Origin: Lutimaribacter pacificus
Lineage (GTDB): Bacteria > Pseudomonadota > Alphaproteobacteria > Rhodobacterales > Rhodobacteraceae
NCBI RefSeq assembly: GCF_900142185.1
Contig: NZ_FQZZ01000001.1
Coordinates: forward strand, 930,001 to 994,000
Length of the DNA stretch: 64,000 nucleotides
Direction of reading: 5' to 3'
Shown: positions 49,211-57,758 of the stretch, one piece after another
How positions within the stretch are numbered: the first letter of the stretch is position 1
Layout: each line of letters starts with the position of its first letter
Translations under genes and position numbers: made by a program
Notes under the pieces: model-generated
What the model saw: only the letters and a program-made list of their open reading frames with translations
Database searches by the model: none
Told to the model about the DNA's origin: nothing

Positions 49211-49708
49211 TCAGGCGACGCGCGCCAGTTCCTCGGCGGTGATGTGGCTGACCACTTCCAGCCCGTCGGCATAGATGACCTGCGCGCGCTCCAGCTCGAC
49301 CTCGTAAAGCGTCACGGTCACGTCCCTTTGCAGGCGGAGGAATTCACCGTCCACCAGATCGCGCGCGGGGATCAGCGCCTGTTTCTGCCCGGTCAGCGCC
49401 TCGGCCCGCCAGTCGCGGATCAGCAGGCGCTGGTCGGCGGGCAGGGTCACGTCGCGTTCGGGCCGCGTATGGCCCAGCGAGCCCGCCATGATCGCCACCA
49501 TGTCGCAGGTGATGTCCTTGCGGCGGATGTCGCGGATCACCGCCATGCCGGTTTCGCGGGTGATGATGCGGTCGCCCGCCGCCAGCGCCTCGACCGGCAT
49601 TTCGCCGTCGAGCGTCATGACGATGCTGCCCGCCATCAGACCTGTGGATGCAATTTCGCGTGCCAGGCGTTCTGCAACGCCTTCACGCCCAACCGTTTTC
49701 GGTTTCAT
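49211..49708 (-). CDS. Hint (hedgehog/intein)-domain protein without N-terminal Cys
   Basis: 165 residues. It has the Hint pattern GSIVMTLDGEMPVEALAAGDRIITRETG, then the later block (DVTLPADQRLLIRDWRAE, VIYADGLEVVSH). The residue that should be the self-splicing Cys, just before the first strand, is within STGLMAGS, with no Cys nearby. Splicing or cleavage is therefore unlikely and the domain is probably used as a fold only. Relatives in this group are often secreted-protein fragments. No signal peptide. Confidence 0.75.
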   Translation of the reverse strand: MKPKTVGREGVAERLAREIASTGLMAGSIVMTLDGEMPVEALAAGDRIITRETGMAVIRDIRRKDITCDMVAIMAGSLGHTRPERDVTLPADQRLLIRDWRAEALTGQKQALIPARDLVDGEFLRLQRDVTVTLYEVELERAQVIYADGLEVVSHITAEELARVA

Positions 49709-49902
49709 GGGCTTGATCCTGCTTTTTCTGCCTCGGTTTTTTCACCACATTACGGCAGGAATGTGCCCTTGTCGCGTCCATAATGGGCGCGCGGCGGGCT
49801 TTTTTGCCGACAATTTTTTCCACTCGCATCGCGCGCGCCGGTTTGCTATGACATCGCGGCGCGCAGGTCAGGCCCTTTGAAAACAAGGCCCGCGCGCATC
49901 AT

Positions 49903-49987
49903 GCGGGTGTGGCGAAATTGGTAGACGCACCAGATTTAGGTTCTGGCGCCGCAAGGCGTGGGGGTTCAAGTCCCTCCACCCGCACCA
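49903..49987 (+). tRNA. tRNA-Leu (UAG anticodon)
   Basis: 85 nt. Acceptor GCGGGTG pairs with CACCCGC, discriminator A and an encoded CCA (49985-49987). D-loop GGTAGAC, anticodon stem CCAGA/TCTGG with loop TTTAGGT (anticodon TAG). A long class II variable arm (CGCCGCAAGGCG) and the TTC T-loop (GGTTCAAGTCC) follow. The long variable arm with this anticodon identifies Leu. Confidence 0.97.
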
Positions 49988-49988
49988 A

Positions 49989-50048
49989 CGTCGTTTTCGC
50001 GCCGCGAAAACGACGCCCGGCAGGCGTGTTTCGCAAAAACACGCCGGG
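49989..50048 (+). repeat. Two tandem hairpins directly 3' of tRNA-Leu
   Basis: Hairpin 1 has exact 13-nt arms CGTCGTTTTCGCG and CGCGAAAACGACG (49989-50015). Hairpin 2 has 9-nt arms GGCGTGTTT and AAACACGCC (50023-50045), flanked by CCC/GGG. They begin one base after the CCA end. A termination or tRNA 3'-processing role is likely. No T tract follows. Confidence 0.6.
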
Positions 50049-50225
50049 ACGATAGGGGCAGCCCGGCGCCATACCGCGAAAACCGCGCCCTATGGGCGGT
50101 CCCCGGAAACGGCACCCCGCGCGCCCGCAGATTCAGGGTTGATCCCCCCAAGCGCGCAGCCTAGTAAGGCGCAAATTTCTTCAGGCCGCCATCCGGGCGG
50201 CCTGTCAGCTCATGCGAGGACAAAG

Positions 50226-51560
50226 ATGCAAGTCACCGAAACCCTGAATGACGGCCTCAAGCGCGGGTATGAAATCACCGTGACCGCCGCGGAACTCGAC
50301 GCCAAGGTGAACGAGAAGCTGGTCGAGGCGCAGCCCGAGATCGAGATGAAGGGCTTTCGCAAGGGCAAGGTTCCCATGGCGCTGCTGAAAAAGCAGTTCG
50401 GCCAGCGCCTGCTGGGCGAGGCCATGCAGGAGGCCGTCGACGGCGCGATGTCCGAACATTTCGAACAGACCGGCGACCGCCCCGCGCTGCAGCCCGAGGT
50501 CGAGATGGTCGACGGCGAGACCTGGAAAGAGGGCGACGACGTCAAGGTCACCATGGCCTACGAGGCGCTGCCCGAGATCCCCGAGCCCGACCTGGGCAAG
50601 GTCAAGCTGGAACGCCTGGTGGTGAAACCCGACGATGCCGCCGTGACCGAGGCGCTGGAAAGCCTGGCCGAGAACGCGCAGGATTTCGACAGCCGCAAGA
50701 AAGGCTCCAAGGCCAAGGATGGCGACCAGGTCGTGATCGACTTCGTCGGCAAGGTCGATGGCGAACCCTTCGAGGGCGGCGCCGCCGAGGATTACCCGCT
50801 GGTGCTGGGCTCGGGCTCGTTCATCCCCGGCTTCGAGGAGCAGCTTGTCGGCGTCAAGGCCGGCGATGAAAAGGCTGTCGAGGTGACCTTCCCCGAGGAT
50901 TACGGCGCGGAAAACCTCAAGGGCAAGGCTGCGGTGTTCGACTGCACCGTCAAGGACGTCAAGGCGCCGAAACCGGCCGAGATCGACGACGAGCTGGCCA
51001 AGAAATACGGCGCCGAGGATCTGGACGCGCTCAAGGCGCAGATTTCCGAGCGGCTCGAGGCCGAATATGCCGGTGCCGCCCGCGCGGTGGTCAAGCGCGC
51101 GCTGCTGGACGCGCTGGACGATGCGGTCAAGTTCGACCTGCCGCCCAGCCTGGTCGAGGCCGAGGCCAAGCAGATCGCCCACCAGCTGTGGCACGAGGAA
51201 AACCCCGAGGTCCACGACCACAACCACGGCGAGATCGAGACGACCGACGAACATAACCGCCTGGCCGAACGCCGCGTGCGCCTTGGGCTGCTGCTGGCCG
51301 AAATCGGCCGCAAGAAGGAAATCGAGGTGACCGACGCCGAGATGACCCAGGCGATCATGAACCAGGCCCGCCAGTATCCGGGGCAGGAGCGCCAGTTCTT
51401 CGAATTCATCCAGCAGAACCAGCAGATGCAGCAACAGCTGCGCGCGCCGATCTTCGAGGACAAGGTTGTCGATCACGTGCTGGAGCAGGCCGATGTGACC
51501 GAGAAAGAGGTCTCCAAGGACGATCTGCAAAAGGCGATCGAGGCGCTGGACGAGGAATAA
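50226..51560 (+). CDS. tig: Trigger factor
   Basis: 444 residues. An N-terminal ribosome-binding domain ([17 protein letters not shown]) is followed by an FKBP-type PPIase domain near 155-240 ([29 protein letters not shown]) and a C-terminal substrate-binding domain with a His-rich insert (HDHNHGE). A nascent-chain chaperone with prolyl isomerase. GAGGAC precedes ATG 50226. Confidence 0.96.
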   Translation: MQVTETLNDGLKRGYEITVTAAELDAKVNEKLVEAQPEIEMKGFRKGKVPMALLKKQFGQRLLGEAMQEAVDGAMSEHFEQTGDRPALQPEVEMVDGETWKEGDDVKVTMAYEALPEIPEPDLGKVKLERLVVKPDDAAVTEALESLAENAQDFDSRKKGSKAKDGDQVVIDFVGKVDGEPFEGGAAEDYPLVLGSGSFIPGFEEQLVGVKAGDEKAVEVTFPEDYGAENLKGKAAVFDCTVKDVKAPKPAEIDDELAKKYGAEDLDALKAQISERLEAEYAGAARAVVKRALLDALDDAVKFDLPPSLVEAEAKQIAHQLWHEENPEVHDHNHGEIETTDEHNRLAERRVRLGLLLAEIGRKKEIEVTDAEMTQAIMNQARQYPGQERQFFEFIQQNQQMQQQLRAPIFEDKVVDHVLEQADVTEKEVSKDDLQKAIEALDEE

Positions 51561-51590
51561 CACCGGGAAACGCGCTTTTCCCAGTGCCCG

Positions 51591-51617
51591 GGCCGCCCTT
51601 TTCGGGCGGCCTTTTTT
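51591..51617 (+). terminator. Terminator of tig
   Basis: GGCCGCCC TTTT CGGGCGGCC followed by TTTTTT, 30 nt after the tig stop. Confidence 0.9.
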
Positions 51618-51639
51618 ATTGTGGCGGTATGGGGGAGCG

Positions 51640-51807
51640 CCAGAGGGCAGCGCACGGCCGCGGTCGGGCGATCCGACCTCTGTTCGTGGCAGTTTATGCT
51701 GCAGCTACTTCCTGCCTCAGATCGTGGTACTTGCGGCAGCCAATCGCCCGGCCGGGGGGCGGCCGTGCGATGCCCGGGCCGCTGTGCGGCTGTTCCGGGC
51801 AGGGTGT
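51640..51807 (+). repeat. Repeat family I, full copy C (~168 bp)
   Basis: Begins CAGAGGGCAGCGCACGGCCG, core with CTACTTCCTGCCTCAGATCG, right hairpin, ends GGCTGTTCCGGGCAGGGTG. It lies between the tig terminator and the convergent rplI terminator. Confidence 0.8.
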
Positions 51808-51845
51808 GTCATTCGAATGTTCAAGGCACCCCATAAGCCAAAGAA

Positions 51846-51874
51846 AAACGCCGCACCCCAGGGGCGCGGCGTTT
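51846..51874 (-). terminator. Terminator of the rpsF-rpsR-rplI operon
   Basis: On the minus strand, AAACGCCGC...GCGGCGTTT with GTTTTTCTTT on the 3' side, 22 nt after the rplI stop. Confidence 0.85.
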
Positions 51875-51896
51875 CCCGGCAGGTCTGTGCGGCCGG

Positions 51897-52514
51897 TCAG
51901 GCGTTGTCTTCGTCGTCCGAAGCGTCGGCTGCCGGGGCCAGGTCCTCATCGTCCGACGCGGCCGAGCCGAGGTCGTCGAACAGTTCCGCGATCTCGTATT
52001 CCGCGGCGGCCTCTTCCTCGGCGGCGGCGTCCTGGATCGTCTTGCCCGACGCCTGCAGTTCGGCCTCTTCGGGCGAGCGGGCGACATTCAGCGTCATGGT
52101 GACCATCACCTCGGGGTGCAGGTGCACCTCGACCTCGTGCAGGCCCAGCTCCTTGATGGGGGCGCGGATGATGACCTGCTTGCGGTCGATCGAGAACCCC
52201 TCGTCGGTGGCGACGCCGGCGGCGTCACGGGTGGTGACCGAGCCATAGAGGCTGCCGCCGTCCGATGCCTGGCGAATCACGACGAATTGCTGGCCGTCCA
52301 GCTTTTCGCCGAGCGCCTCGGCCTCCTGGCGGGTTTCCAGGTTGCGTGCTTCAAGCTGCGCCTTTTGCGATTCGAAGCCCTTGATGTTCTCTTCGGATGC
52401 GACCAGCGCCTTTTTCTGCAGCAGCAGGTAGTTACGGGCATAGCCGGGCTTGACGTCGACGACGTCGCCCATCTGGCCCAGCTTGGCCACGCGTTCCAGC
52501 AGGATAACTTGCAT
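51897..52514 (-). CDS. rplI: 50S ribosomal protein bL9 with acidic C-terminal extension
   Basis: 205 residues versus ~148 in enteric bL9. The core starts [30 protein letters not shown], the classic L9 signature, and includes the rRNA-binding C-domain to about 150. The extra ~55 residues are rich in Glu, Asp and Ala ([20 protein letters not shown]). Extensions are known in related alphaproteobacteria. It is the third gene of rpsF-rpsR-rplI. Confidence 0.95.
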   Translation of the reverse strand: MQVILLERVAKLGQMGDVVDVKPGYARNYLLLQKKALVASEENIKGFESQKAQLEARNLETRQEAEALGEKLDGQQFVVIRQASDGGSLYGSVTTRDAAGVATDEGFSIDRKQVIIRAPIKELGLHEVEVHLHPEVMVTMTLNVARSPEEAELQASGKTIQDAAAEEEAAAEYEIAELFDDLGSAASDDEDLAPAADASDDEDNA

Positions 52515-52526
52515 GTCAGTCTCTCC

Positions 52527-52754
52527 TTACTTCACGGCGTAGGGGAGCAGGGCGAGAAAGCGCGCGCGCTTGATCGCACGGGCCAGTTCACGCTGCTTCT
52601 TGGCGGACACCGCGGTGATGCGGCTGGGCACGATCTTGCCACGCTCGGAAATGTAGCGCTGCAGCAGGCGGGTGTCCTTGTAGTCGATCGCGGGTGCGTT
52701 CTCGCCCGAGAAGGGGCACACCTTGCGACGGCGGAAAAACGGTTTAGCGGCCAT
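52527..52754 (-). CDS. rpsR: 30S ribosomal protein bS18
   Basis: 75 residues, [21 protein letters not shown]..., with the S18 block [19 protein letters not shown] and a basic C-terminus. Partner of S6 on the 30S platform. Second gene of the operon, 28 nt after rpsF. Confidence 0.97.
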   Translation of the reverse strand: MAAKPFFRRRKVCPFSGENAPAIDYKDTRLLQRYISERGKIVPSRITAVSAKKQRELARAIKRARFLALLPYAVK

Positions 52755-52782
52755 GGGTTATGTCCTTTTCTTCAGGCTGTGA

Positions 52783-53136
52783 TCAACGACGCTCGCGGCG
52801 GTCGCCACGGTCGTCTTTCTTCTGCATCTGGACCGACGGGCCTTCCTCGTGCGCGTCCACCTTGATGGTCAGCACGCGCATCACGTCGTCATGCAGCCGC
52901 ATCAGGCGTTCCATTTCCTGCACTGCCGGCGCGGGCGCGTCGGTTTTCAGAAAGGCATAGTGGCCCTTGCGGTTCTTGTTGATCTTGTAGGCCATCGTCT
53001 TGACGCCCCAGTACTCGGTCTCGACGACCTTGCCGCCGTTGTCGCCCAGTACGGTGCCGAAATGTTCGATAAGGCCCTCGGCCTGCGCGTTGGACAGATC
53101 CTGACGCGCGATGAAGACATGCTCGTAAAGCGGCAT
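52783..53136 (-). CDS. rpsF: 30S ribosomal protein bS6
   Basis: 117 residues from ATG 53136 (GGAG 6 nt upstream; upstream in-frame ATGs lack family similarity). MPLYEHVFIARQDLSNAQAE is the S6 N-terminus, and EYWGVKTMAYKINKNRKGHY is the S18-binding region. The C-terminus is a short Asp/Arg tail. Confidence 0.97.
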   Translation of the reverse strand: MPLYEHVFIARQDLSNAQAEGLIEHFGTVLGDNGGKVVETEYWGVKTMAYKINKNRKGHYAFLKTDAPAPAVQEMERLMRLHDDVMRVLTIKVDAHEEGPSVQMQKKDDRGDRRERR

Positions 53137-53393
53137 GTGCACTCCTGTCATGTTCAGGCGCATTTCATAGGAGGGCCCTTTGAACCTTTCCGCGACCCCC
53201 CACGAGAGACTGCGCAGTTCCGTGATACCTGCGGAAAGGATGGGGGCGGATACACCGGATCGCGCCCCGGCGCAAGCCCCGCGCCCCCGCGCGCCGCTCC
53301 GCGTCTTTTCCGTGTAATCGCCGCATTCCTGCCCCTTTCCTGCTTCACGGTGCCGACAGGGGCCAGAACGCCCCGGCTACGGAGGACGCCGCC

Positions 53394-53888
53394 ATGGTCG
53401 CAATGCCCGACAGATCCGAAACCCGGTTGCCCAGGGCGCAGGTTCAGGCCGATTGCCGGTTCTGTTCGGCGATCAGCGCGGCGATGCGGTTCGGCGGCGC
53501 GGTGCTTGTCCTCGCGGCGGTCGGGATCTGGCTGGTGCCGGTGGTCACGGGCGACGGGATCATGGTGCTGATGAAGCTGCTGGTCTCGGTCTTCTTCGCC
53601 TGCGTCGGCATGGTGCTGCTCGACTGGGGCCGTGCCGGGGCGATGGACGAAATCCACCTCGATACCGGGTCCCGGCAACTGACCCATATCCGCCGCCAGT
53701 ACGACGGCATCCCGCGGGTCCGCGCGCGGTTCGGTTTCGACGAGCTGTCCGATATCCGCCTGCGCGACGGGATGCTGACCGTCATCGGCAATTCCGGCGC
53801 GGTGCTGGTGCAGCTTCCGGTCGAACGGGTCGAGAATCTCGACAAGATCCGTGCGGGGTTGGAAAGCAGCCTGGCCAAGACCGCCTGA
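53394..53888 (+). CDS. Putative membrane protein with PH-like domain
   Basis: 164 residues. Two membrane segments (~30-50 and ~58-78) precede a small beta-rich domain (IHLDTGSRQLTHIRR, LSDIRLRDGMLTVIG), the layout of short bacterial PH-like membrane proteins. Function unknown. CGGAGGAC precedes ATG 53394. Divergent from rpsF and 126 nt before yceI. Confidence 0.65.
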   Translation: MVAMPDRSETRLPRAQVQADCRFCSAISAAMRFGGAVLVLAAVGIWLVPVVTGDGIMVLMKLLVSVFFACVGMVLLDWGRAGAMDEIHLDTGSRQLTHIRRQYDGIPRVRARFGFDELSDIRLRDGMLTVIGNSGAVLVQLPVERVENLDKIRAGLESSLAKTA

Positions 53889-54014
53889 CCACCGCTTTCG
53901 CGCATCCTGTCACAGGGTCTGTGAGTTTCTGCAGGGTTGTCCCCGGCGCCGTCAGGGTCAATGTGGTTGACACACGCAAACACGTTCAACCGCATGACCA
54001 CGAAAGGACCGATC

Positions 54015-54596
54015 ATGACCCGTATCTTTGCTGCCGCGGCACTTGCCGGCGCGATGCTGACCGCCCCGGCCGCCTGGGCCGCCCCCGAGAAATACGTGCT
54101 CGACGCCAGCCACAGCCAGGTGCTGTTCTCCTACAGCCACCTGGGCTATTCGACGACCTGGGGCATGTTCTCGGGCTTTGAGGGCGAGATCATGTTCGAC
54201 CAGGACGCCCCGGCCGACTCGTCGGTCAGCGTGTCGTTCCCCGCGCGCAGCATGTTCACCGGCTGGGAAGAGCGGTTCCAGCATTTCATGTCCGAGGATT
54301 TCTTCGGCGCGGATGAGAACGACACCGTCAGCTTCACCTCGACCGCGATCGAGGTGACGGGCGACACGACCGCCCTGATCACCGGCGACCTGACGATGAA
54401 CGGCGTGACGAAATCGGTCGTGCTGGATGCGGAGCTGACGCAGGCCGGCACTCACCCGATGGCCAACAAGCCCTGGGCCGGCTTCAGCGCGACCACCACG
54501 CTCAAGCGCAGCGATTTCGACATGGGCATGTTCGTCCCCGCCATCAGCGACGAGGTCGAGGTGCAGATCTCGATCGAGGCGATGAAGGCCGAGTAA
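54015..54596 (+). CDS. YceI-family periplasmic lipid-binding protein
   Basis: 193 residues. A signal peptide ending AAWAA is followed by the YceI lipocalin-like fold, starting YVLDASHSQVLFSYSHLG and ending VEVQISIEAMKAE. It binds polyisoprenoid or similar lipids. AAAGGA precedes ATG 54015. A second YceI domain is fused to cytochrome b561 at 56400-57599. Confidence 0.92.
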   Translation: MTRIFAAAALAGAMLTAPAAWAAPEKYVLDASHSQVLFSYSHLGYSTTWGMFSGFEGEIMFDQDAPADSSVSVSFPARSMFTGWEERFQHFMSEDFFGADENDTVSFTSTAIEVTGDTTALITGDLTMNGVTKSVVLDAELTQAGTHPMANKPWAGFSATTTLKRSDFDMGMFVPAISDEVEVQISIEAMKAE

Positions 54597-54617
54597 GCCG
54601 CGCCTTCCGCACCGTCA

Positions 54618-54650
54618 AAGGGCCGCCGGGCGATATCCGCGCGGCCCTTT
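54618..54650 (+). terminator. Terminator of yceI
   Basis: AAAGGGCCGC ... GCGGCCCTTT stem with a 13-nt loop and short T run, 22 nt after the stop. Confidence 0.75.
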
Positions 54651-54682
54651 TCGATGGGGCGGGGCGGTGGTGTCGCTGGTCC

Positions 54683-54850
54683 CCGCCCGGACCAGCCGCG
54701 AAGCGGCCCGGGCATCGCACGGCCGCCCCCCGGCCGGGCGATTGGCTGCCGCAGGTGCCACGGTCAGAGGTAGGAAGTGGCTGCACGATAGATTGCCAGC
54801 CACAACCGTTGGATCGCCCGACCGCGGCCATGCGCTGCCCTCTGTTGCGC
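54683..54850 (-). repeat. Repeat family I, full copy D (~168 bp, reverse)
   Basis: On the minus strand: starts CAACAGAGGGCAGCGCATGGCC, core with GCAGCCACTTCCTACCTCTG, right hairpin, ends in CCGGGCGGGG. The right outer stem is altered (ACCAGCCGCG...CGGCCCGG). Placed between yceI and the amidase, next to a family II repeat. Confidence 0.8.
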
Positions 54851-54859
54851 TCCCCCGCC

Positions 54860-54922
54860 ATTTCCTCTCTCCGCAAATATCCGGGGGGAGGCGCCGAAGG
54901 CGACGGGGGGCAAGGCCCCCCT
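54860..54922 (-). repeat. Intergenic repeat family II copy after the amidase gene
   Basis: On the minus strand, a GGGGGGCCTTGCCCCCC hairpin, then an extra CGCCTTCGGCG stem, CCTCCCCCCGGATATTTGC and GGAGAGAGGAAA. It sits 8 nt beyond the amidase stop, in the hairpin-first orientation seen after coxL and dctD. Confidence 0.6.
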
Positions 54923-54930
54923 GCCACCTG

Positions 54931-56343
54931 TCAGCCCATCCGCGCCCAGAGCCGTGGCAGCAACGTCCCTGCGCCGTCCTCGATCGCCTGCGCGGCGGCA
55001 AGGGCGGTATCCTCGCGAAAGCGGGTGGCGGTCAGTTGCACGCCGACCGGGTGGCCTTCGAACAGGTCCACCGGCACCACGGCCGAGGGCAGGCCGAGAT
55101 AGTTCATCACCCCCATGTAGCGCGAGCCGTCCCGCATCAGGCGGGCCACCGCGTCGGGGCCGTCCAGGTCGCCGCGCGGGCCGGGCGTGCGCTGCACCAT
55201 CAGCGGCGTCAGGATCACGGGATAGTCTTCCAGCACCGCCAGCCATTGCCGCAGATGGGTCAGCCGCTGCGCCTGCGCCAGCATGTAGGCTGTCAGGTCC
55301 AGCGGGTTGGAAAACGCCTTGTAGGCATCCATCACGCGGTTGAAATCCTCCGATCCGGCGGCGCGCATCGGGTCTTCGGACAGGGTGCACATCTCGGCGA
55401 ACAGCAGGTCGGCCCAGTTCTGCCAGCAGCCAATGACATCGGGCAGTTCCACCTCGTCCACCTCGTATCCGGCGGCGCGCAGGTGGTCGGCGGCCTGCGC
55501 ACAGATGTCGAGGATGCCCGCATCTGGGTCCATGTCCCCGGTAACCTTGCCCATCGCCACGCGCTTTTCCTGCGCGTCGCCCGCCAGCGGCATCGGCACA
55601 TGCAGCGGGTCGCGGGCGTCGCGCGCGGCCATCACCTCAAGCCCCAGCACGGTGTCGGCCACGTTGCGGCAGATCGGGCCCTGCGTGGAAAACAGCTGCG
55701 CGACGAAGGGGCGTTCCCCGGCAAGCGAGGGGTTGAAGGCCGGAACACGCCCCTGCGTGGGCCGGATCGTCGCCAGCCCGCAGCACCAGGCGGGCCAGCG
55801 CAGGGAACCGCCGATATCGTTGCCATGCGCCAGCGTGCCGATCCCCGCCGCCACGGCCGAGGCCGCCCCGCCGGACGAGCCGCCGCAGGTGATCGCCTCG
55901 TCCCACGGGTTCAGCGTCAGCCCGTGCACCGGGTTGTCGGTAAAGGCGCGCATGGAAAATTCGGGCGTGTTGGTCTGGCCCAGGATCACCGCGCCCGCGT
56001 TGCGCAGGTTGCGGGTGACAGGCGCGTCATCCGGGGCGATCAGCCCCTCATTGGCCGGAACGCCGTTGATATTGGGGGTGCCCGCCACGTCCACGTTCTG
56101 CTTGACGGTGATCGGCACGCCATGCAGCGGGCCGTGAATATCGCCGCTTTTCAATGCCTTGTCGGCGGCGGCGGCGGTATCGAGCGCGCTGTCGCGCATG
56201 TCCAGCACCACGGCGTTCAGCGCCGGGTTGACCGCGTCCATCCGCTCCAGATGCGCCTCGGTCGCCTGGACCGAGGTGATGCGCCCCTCGCGGATCGCGG
56301 CGGCGGTTTCGGTGGCGCCCAGTTGCCAGATCGGTTTGTCCAT
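54931..56343 (-). CDS. Amidase (amidase-signature family)
   Basis: 470 residues from ATG 56343 (AGGGGACAGG). Signature catalytic elements: Lys in VPITVKQN, GGSSGGAASAVAAG and the downstream Ser region HGNDIGGSLRWPAW. It hydrolyses an amide bond, substrate unknown. It is not GatA-like in context (no gatB/gatC). Confidence 0.88.
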   Translation of the reverse strand: MDKPIWQLGATETAAAIREGRITSVQATEAHLERMDAVNPALNAVVLDMRDSALDTAAAADKALKSGDIHGPLHGVPITVKQNVDVAGTPNINGVPANEGLIAPDDAPVTRNLRNAGAVILGQTNTPEFSMRAFTDNPVHGLTLNPWDEAITCGGSSGGAASAVAAGIGTLAHGNDIGGSLRWPAWCCGLATIRPTQGRVPAFNPSLAGERPFVAQLFSTQGPICRNVADTVLGLEVMAARDARDPLHVPMPLAGDAQEKRVAMGKVTGDMDPDAGILDICAQAADHLRAAGYEVDEVELPDVIGCWQNWADLLFAEMCTLSEDPMRAAGSEDFNRVMDAYKAFSNPLDLTAYMLAQAQRLTHLRQWLAVLEDYPVILTPLMVQRTPGPRGDLDGPDAVARLMRDGSRYMGVMNYLGLPSAVVPVDLFEGHPVGVQLTATRFREDTALAAAQAIEDGAGTLLPRLWARMG

Positions 56344-56399
56344 CCTGTCCCCCTGCGGTTTTGCCACAGTAGGGAACAGGCAGGCCGGTGAGGCAAGCC

Positions 56400-57599
56400 C
56401 TATTCGGCGCGGGCGGCGCTCAGCGATACCGAAACGTCGACGGCGAAGCCAAGTTGCCCCGCGTCGGTCATCTGCGCGCCGATACCGAAATCGCGTCGGT
56501 CGAGCGTCAGCCCGCCGGTCATCGTCGCCACCTCGCCCGCGATGTCCAGATCGAAGGGCAGGGTGACGGGCACGGTCGCGCCCTTCAGCGTCAGCGTGCC
56601 GGTGGCGGCATAGCCCTGCGCGCCCTCGCCGGACCGCGCGATTTCGGCCTGAAACCGCGCGGTTTCATGGGTGGCGGCGTCGAAATAGTCGGGCGCCATC
56701 GCCTGTTCGGTGACCGATCCCAGCGTCAGCGACGGGATCGCGATGGCGACGCTCACATTTCCGGTGCCGGTTTCGGGGTCGAAGGCGATATCGGCCTGCC
56801 ACTCGCCGAACTGCCCCTGCACGGCGCTGCCGAACTGCTGCACGGTGATGGCAAGCTGGCCCTCCTGCACCAGCCAGTCGCCGCCGCCCTGCGTGACGGC
56901 GGCACGCTCGGGCGCTTCGCCGGCGGTGCCGGCGACACCCCAGCCAAGGATGCCGATCCAGACGGCGGCGGCAAGGGCTGCGGGCAGCACGTGGCCGGGC
57001 TGTTCGGGGCTGGGCGCGGCCCCGGCCCGGCCGGGCAGCATCCGGCGCAGCGTGTCGTCGCGGTCGATCAGGTGGTGTTTCAGCGCGCCCGCCACGTGCA
57101 GCAGGATCGCGCCGATCAGGATTTTCGTGGACAGCCAGTGCACCGCCCCCGCCGGATCTGCCCAGGCCGCGCTTTGCGGCACGAAGGGCAGGGTCTGGCC
57201 GAAGGGCCACCAGATCGGGGCAAACCCGGTTTGCGCGGCGTGATGCACCCAGCCCGACAGCGGCACGATCACCAGCGCGCCGTAAAGCGCCCAGTGGATC
57301 AGCGCGGCCAGGAACGCCTCGGCCCGCCGGTCGCCGTTGGGCAGGCCGGGCCGAGGCTGCGCCACGGCCCAGAGGATGCGCAGCAGCGCGGCCAGGAACG
57401 CCGCCACGCCAAGCGTCTTGTGCAGGGAAAACAGCATCGCCACCCGCGCCAGCGCGGCACTGTCGCCCGGCGACAGGTCATGCGCCATGTCCCCGGCGAT
57501 CAGGCCCAGCGGAATGGCGGTCAGGATCAGCAGCGCGGTCAGCCAGTGGAATGTCTTGGCGACGGCGCCATAGCGGGTTGCGGTGTTGCGGGCGGTCAT
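56400..57599 (-). CDS. Cytochrome b561 fused to YceI domain
   Basis: 399 residues from ATG 57599 (AAAGGACACATC). Residues ~1-180 form a four-helix cytochrome b561 with heme-ligand His candidates in KTFHWLTALLIL, FSLHKTLG, GWVHHAA and ILLHVAGALKHH. After a linker with another hydrophobic segment (~200-220), residues ~235-399 form a YceI domain. It probably shuttles electrons to or from periplasmic quinone or lipid bound by YceI (inference). Confidence 0.85.
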   Translation of the reverse strand: MTARNTATRYGAVAKTFHWLTALLILTAIPLGLIAGDMAHDLSPGDSAALARVAMLFSLHKTLGVAAFLAALLRILWAVAQPRPGLPNGDRRAEAFLAALIHWALYGALVIVPLSGWVHHAAQTGFAPIWWPFGQTLPFVPQSAAWADPAGAVHWLSTKILIGAILLHVAGALKHHLIDRDDTLRRMLPGRAGAAPSPEQPGHVLPAALAAAVWIGILGWGVAGTAGEAPERAAVTQGGGDWLVQEGQLAITVQQFGSAVQGQFGEWQADIAFDPETGTGNVSVAIAIPSLTLGSVTEQAMAPDYFDAATHETARFQAEIARSGEGAQGYAATGTLTLKGATVPVTLPFDLDIAGEVATMTGGLTLDRRDFGIGAQMTDAGQLGFAVDVSVSLSAARAE

Positions 57600-57758
57600 G
57601 ATGTGTCCTTTGCTGTCACGGCGCATCAATCAGGCAGTTTGCGCGCAGGCACCATGCCCGGCGCCGCACAGGGCCCGTGCATGGATGCGCGCGCCCCGTT
57701 GCGCCGGGCGGGCCCGCGCGCTATTCCGGGCCGGACACGACAAGAAAAGGGGCACGCG

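Noticed and set aside
49903-50048. Integrated element at tRNA-Leu
   Set aside because: No integrase, no second tRNA 3' fragment and no foreign genes follow; the next gene is the housekeeping tig.
53137-53393. S6:S18-type leader RNA upstream of rpsF
   Set aside because: I could not identify the required hairpin and loop with confidence in the 250-nt upstream region.
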